From NCBI RefSeq assembly GCF_900106045.1, contig NZ_LT629802.1, positions 5,394,001-5,458,000 of the forward strand: a DNA stretch of 64,000 bases, given 5' to 3'. Source of the stretch: Pseudomonas mucidolens. GTDB taxonomy: Bacteria; Pseudomonadota; Gammaproteobacteria; Pseudomonadales; Pseudomonadaceae. A model generated the notes under the pieces. The model saw nothing but the letters and a program-made list of their open reading frames with translations. It made no database searches and was not told where the DNA came from. The stretch's first letter is position 1; every line of letters starts with the position of its first letter. A program made the position numbers and the translations under genes. Of this stretch, positions 61,201 to 64,000 are shown piece by piece.

Positions 61201-63261
61201 ATGGCTTTCGAAGCAATGTTCGCGCCGATCCAGATCGGCAAACTGACCATCCGCAACCGCGTGCTCAGTACTGCCCACGCCGAGGTGTATGCCACCGACG
61301 GCGGCATGACCACTGACCGCTACGTCAAATACTACGAAGAGAAAGCCAAGGGCGGCATCGGCCTGGCGATCTGTGGCGGTTCGTCGGTGGTGGCCATCGA
61401 CAGTCCGCAGGAATGGTGGTGTTCGGTGAACCTGTCCACCGACCGCATCATCCCGCACTTCCAGAATCTGGCCGACGCCATGCACAAGCATGGCGCCAAG
61501 ATCATGATCCAGATTACCCATATGGGCCGTCGCTCGCGTTGGGACGGCTTTAACTGGCCGACCCTGATGTCGCCGTCCGGCGTGCGTGAGCCGGTACACC
61601 GCGCGACGTGCAAGACCATCGAGCCGGAGGAAATCTGGCGCGTGATCGGCAACTACGCCCAAGCCGCGCGACGTGCCAAGGCCGGTGGTTTGGACGGTGT
61701 TGAATTGTCCGCGGTGCACCAACACATGATCGACCAGTTCTGGAGCCCACGGGTCAACAAGCGTACCGACGAATGGGGTGGCTCCTTCGAAGGCCGTATG
61801 AAGTTCGGCCTGGAAGTACTGAAAGCCGTGCGCGCCGAGGTCGGTGACGACTTTTGCGTGGGCATACGTCTGTGCGGCGACGAGTTCCATCCGGACGGCC
61901 TGTCCCACGAGGACATGAAGCAAATCGCCAAGTACTACGACGACACCGGCATGCTGGACTTCATCGGTGTGGTGGGCTCGGGTTGCGACACCCACAACAC
62001 CCTGGCCAACGTTATCCCGAACATGAGTTATCCACCGGAGCCGTTCCTGCACCTGGCGGCCGGCATCAAGGAAGTGGTCAAGGTCCCGGTGCTGCACGCG
62101 CAGAACATCAAGGACCCGAACCAGGCCACGCGCATTCTTGAAGGCGGCTACGTGGACATGGTCGGCATGACGCGCGCGCACATCGCCGACCCGCACCTGA
62201 TCGCCAAGATCAAGATGGGCCAGATCGACCAGATCAAGCAGTGCGTTGGCGCCAACTATTGCATCGACCGTCAATACCAGGGCCTGGATGTGTTGTGCAT
62301 TCAGAACGCCGCGACTTCCCGTGAATACATGGGCGTGCCGCACATCATCGAAAAAACCACCGGGCCCAAGCGCAAGGTGGTGGTGGTCGGCGCCGGCCCG
62401 GCAGGGATGGAAGCCGCACGCGTGGCCGCCGAACGTGGGCACGATGTGATCTTGTTCGAGAAAAAGGAGTTCATTGGCGGCCAGATCACCACGGCCTCCA
62501 AGGCCCCGCAGCGCGATCAGATCGCCGGCATCACCCGCTGGTATCAGCTGGAACTGGCGCGCTTGAAAGTCGATCTGCGCCTGGGCGTGGCCGCGGACGC
62601 CGCGACCATTCTCGACGTGCGTCCGGATGTGGTGGTGCTGGCCGTCGGCGGGCATCCGTTCATCGAGCAGAACGAACACTGGGGCGCGGCCGAAGGGCTG
62701 GTGGTCAGCAGTTGGGACGTGCTCGACGGCAAGGTTGCGCCGGGCAAGAACGTGCTGGTCTACGACACTATCTGTGAGTTCACCGGTATGTCGGTGGCCG
62801 ACTTCCTCGCGGACAAAGGCTGCCAGGTCGAAATCGTCACCGACGACATCAAACCGGGCGTGGCGGTGGGCGGGACGTCGTTCCCTACCTACTACCGCAG
62901 CATGTACCCCAAGGAAGTGATCATGACCGGCGACATGATGCTGGAAAAGGTCTATCGCGAAGGCGACAAGCTGGTGGCGGTGCTGGAGAACGAATACACC
63001 GGCGCCCAGGAGGAACGGGTCGTCGATCAGGTGGTGATCGAGAATGGTGTGCGGCCTGACGAAGAAATCTACTACGCACTCAAGCCGGGCTCGCGCAACA
63101 AAGGCCAGATCGACGTCGAAGCGTTATTTGCGATCAAGCCGCAACCGTGCCTGAGCGAGGCGGGCGATGGGTACTTGCTGTTCCGCATCGGCGACTGCGT
63201 GGCTCAGCGTAATACCCATGCCGCGATCTATGACGCCCTGCGCCTGTGCAAGGATTTCTAG
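61201..63261 (+). CDS. dgcA: dimethylglycine demethylation protein DgcA
   Basis: A 686-residue flavoprotein of the trimethylamine dehydrogenase/2,4-dienoyl-CoA reductase family. Residues 1-370 form an FMN TIM barrel (FAPIQIGKLTIRNR, ITHMGRRSRW, SAVHQHMIDQFWSPRVNKRTDEWGGS); 390-686 form a nucleotide-binding half (VVVVGAGPAGMEAARVAAERGHDVILFEK). The Fe-S motif reads C348-x2-A351-x2-C354...C366: the second of four usual cysteines is alanine. With DgcB it oxidatively demethylates dimethylglycine to sarcosine. It follows DUF5943 by 15 bases. Confidence 0.94.
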   Translation: MAFEAMFAPIQIGKLTIRNRVLSTAHAEVYATDGGMTTDRYVKYYEEKAKGGIGLAICGGSSVVAIDSPQEWWCSVNLSTDRIIPHFQNLADAMHKHGAKIMIQITHMGRRSRWDGFNWPTLMSPSGVREPVHRATCKTIEPEEIWRVIGNYAQAARRAKAGGLDGVELSAVHQHMIDQFWSPRVNKRTDEWGGSFEGRMKFGLEVLKAVRAEVGDDFCVGIRLCGDEFHPDGLSHEDMKQIAKYYDDTGMLDFIGVVGSGCDTHNTLANVIPNMSYPPEPFLHLAAGIKEVVKVPVLHAQNIKDPNQATRILEGGYVDMVGMTRAHIADPHLIAKIKMGQIDQIKQCVGANYCIDRQYQGLDVLCIQNAATSREYMGVPHIIEKTTGPKRKVVVVGAGPAGMEAARVAAERGHDVILFEKKEFIGGQITTASKAPQRDQIAGITRWYQLELARLKVDLRLGVAADAATILDVRPDVVVLAVGGHPFIEQNEHWGAAEGLVVSSWDVLDGKVAPGKNVLVYDTICEFTGMSVADFLADKGCQVEIVTDDIKPGVAVGGTSFPTYYRSMYPKEVIMTGDMMLEKVYREGDKLVAVLENEYTGAQEERVVDQVVIENGVRPDEEIYYALKPGSRNKGQIDVEALFAIKPQPCLSEAGDGYLLFRIGDCVAQRNTHAAIYDALRLCKDF

Positions 63262-63272
63262 GCAACCTCCTT

Positions 63273-63372
63273 TGTAGGAGCGAGCTGGCTCGCGAAAAAC
63301 TCAAAGACACTGCGTTCATCCAGATTGGGCGCGTAATCGTTGACGATCTTCGCGAGCAAGCTCGCTCCTACA
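63273..63372. repeat. REPIN, type A, inside the dgcA-dgcB gap
   Basis: Arms TGTAGGAGCGAGCTGGCTCG and the opposite arm ending GAGCAAGCTCGCTCCTACA. It fills nearly all of the 133 bases between dgcA and dgcB and could form a long hairpin between two co-transcribed genes. Confidence 0.9.
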
Positions 63373-63394
63373 AAACCCTTGCGGGAGCTTCACC

Positions 63395-64000
63395 ATGTTG
63401 AACATCCTTCTTCCCATCCTGCTGTTCGCCGCGCTGGGCCTCGCGGTCCTTGGCGCCTTGCGGCGGGTGAACATGTGGCGTCGTGGCCGGGCTTCCAAGG
63501 TGGATTTGCTCGGCGGCCTGCTGGCCATGCCCAAGCGCTACATGGTCGACTTGCACCATGTGGTCGCCCGCGACAAGTACATCGCCAATACCCACGTCGC
63601 CACGGCGCTGGGTTTTGTGCTGTCGGCGCTGCTGGCGGTGCTGGTGCATGGCTTCGGCCTGCACAATCGCCTCCTTGGCTATGCGCTGTTGCTGGCTTCG
63701 GTGCTGATGTTTGTCGGTGCCACCTTTGTCTACCTGCGTCGCCGCAATCCACCGTCACGCTTGTCGAAAGGCCCGTGGATGCGCCTGCCGAAAAGCCTGA
63801 TGGCGTTCTCGGTGAGTTTCTTCCTGGTGACCTTGCCGGTAGCCGGCATCCTGCCGGCGGACTTTGGCGGCTGGCTGCTGGCGGCGCTGCTGAGTGTGGG
63901 TGTGCTGTGGGGCGTGTCGGAGATGTTCTTCGGCATGACCTGGGGCGGCCCGATGAAACACGCCTTTGCCGGTGCGTTGCACCTGGCCTGGCACCGTCGC
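63395..64000 (+). CDS. dgcB: dimethylglycine demethylation protein DgcB, C-terminus beyond window edge
   Basis: An open frame from ATG 63395 to the window end (202 codons) beginning MLNILLPILLFAALGLAVLG. It shows several membrane helices and the stretch GRASKVDLLGGLLAMPKRYMVDLHHVVARDKYIANTHVA. DgcB is the membrane and iron-sulphur electron-transfer partner of DgcA; the cluster-binding and soluble parts would lie past the edge. The call rests on position after dgcA and the N-terminal membrane region. GGGAG precedes the ATG by 7 bases. Confidence 0.85.
   Translation, partial: MLNILLPILLFAALGLAVLGALRRVNMWRRGRASKVDLLGGLLAMPKRYMVDLHHVVARDKYIANTHVATALGFVLSALLAVLVHGFGLHNRLLGYALLLASVLMFVGATFVYLRRRNPPSRLSKGPWMRLPKSLMAFSVSFFLVTLPVAGILPADFGGWLLAALLSVGVLWGVSEMFFGMTWGGPMKHAFAGALHLAWHRR

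Overview
The window comes from a fluorescent pseudomonad, most likely of the Pseudomonas fluorescens group. The evidence is high G+C, dense dispersed REP/REPIN repeats of the Pseudomonas type, a Pseudomonas-style S-adenosylhomocysteine (SAH) riboswitch in front of ahcY, and gene orders that, from memory, match two separate P. aeruginosa PAO1 regions (about PA0430-PA0555 and PA5372-PA5399). No rRNA, tRNA or CRISPR array was seen.

Left part (1-20.5 kb) is housekeeping. It holds the methyl cycle (SAH riboswitch-ahcY-metF, then an ArsR/methyltransferase fusion with metK under a 24-bp palindrome) and central carbon metabolism (tkt-epd-pgk-fba, with two small lipoproteins). Accessory genes sit between them: an ExoU-like patatin phospholipase, a formate/nitrite-type transporter, a MAPEG protein, mltA, a cytochrome c-like lipoprotein, ligB and a PL7 alginate lyase.

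Middle part (20.8-37 kb) is mixed. It contains a response regulator-PAS-GGDEF-EAL protein with a degenerate EAL site, a YgjP-like metallopeptidase, elaA, a FUSC protein, a HI0933-family flavoprotein, dbpA, an RhlA homologue paired with a DHA2 exporter, a TldD/TldE-like pair and an RraA-like protein.

Right part (37-64 kb) is a catabolic block for quaternary amines. betT faces betI-betB-betA across a BetI palindrome (choline to betaine). cbcXWV is the choline/betaine ABC importer and sdaB is serine dehydratase. gbdR is the betaine-responsive activator, behind a sigma54-like promoter. caiX-cdhC-cdhA-cdhB plus a gamma-butyrobetaine hydroxylase form a carnitine operon, and its activator cdhR is frameshifted here. 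A dipeptidase-DUF5943-dgcA-dgcB operon handles dimethylglycine. Together they feed gamma-butyrobetaine, carnitine and choline into glycine betaine, dimethylglycine, sarcosine, glycine, serine and pyruvate. The betaine demethylase gbcAB is not in the window.

The most striking feature is an IS110-family element at 48708-49861, inserted inside a REP sequence. Its 5' noncoding end can be read as a bridge RNA: two stem-loops carry guides that match the REP target on both sides of a CT core and both ends of the element. It appears to be an element programmed to insert into REPs, with intact matching REPs elsewhere in the window.
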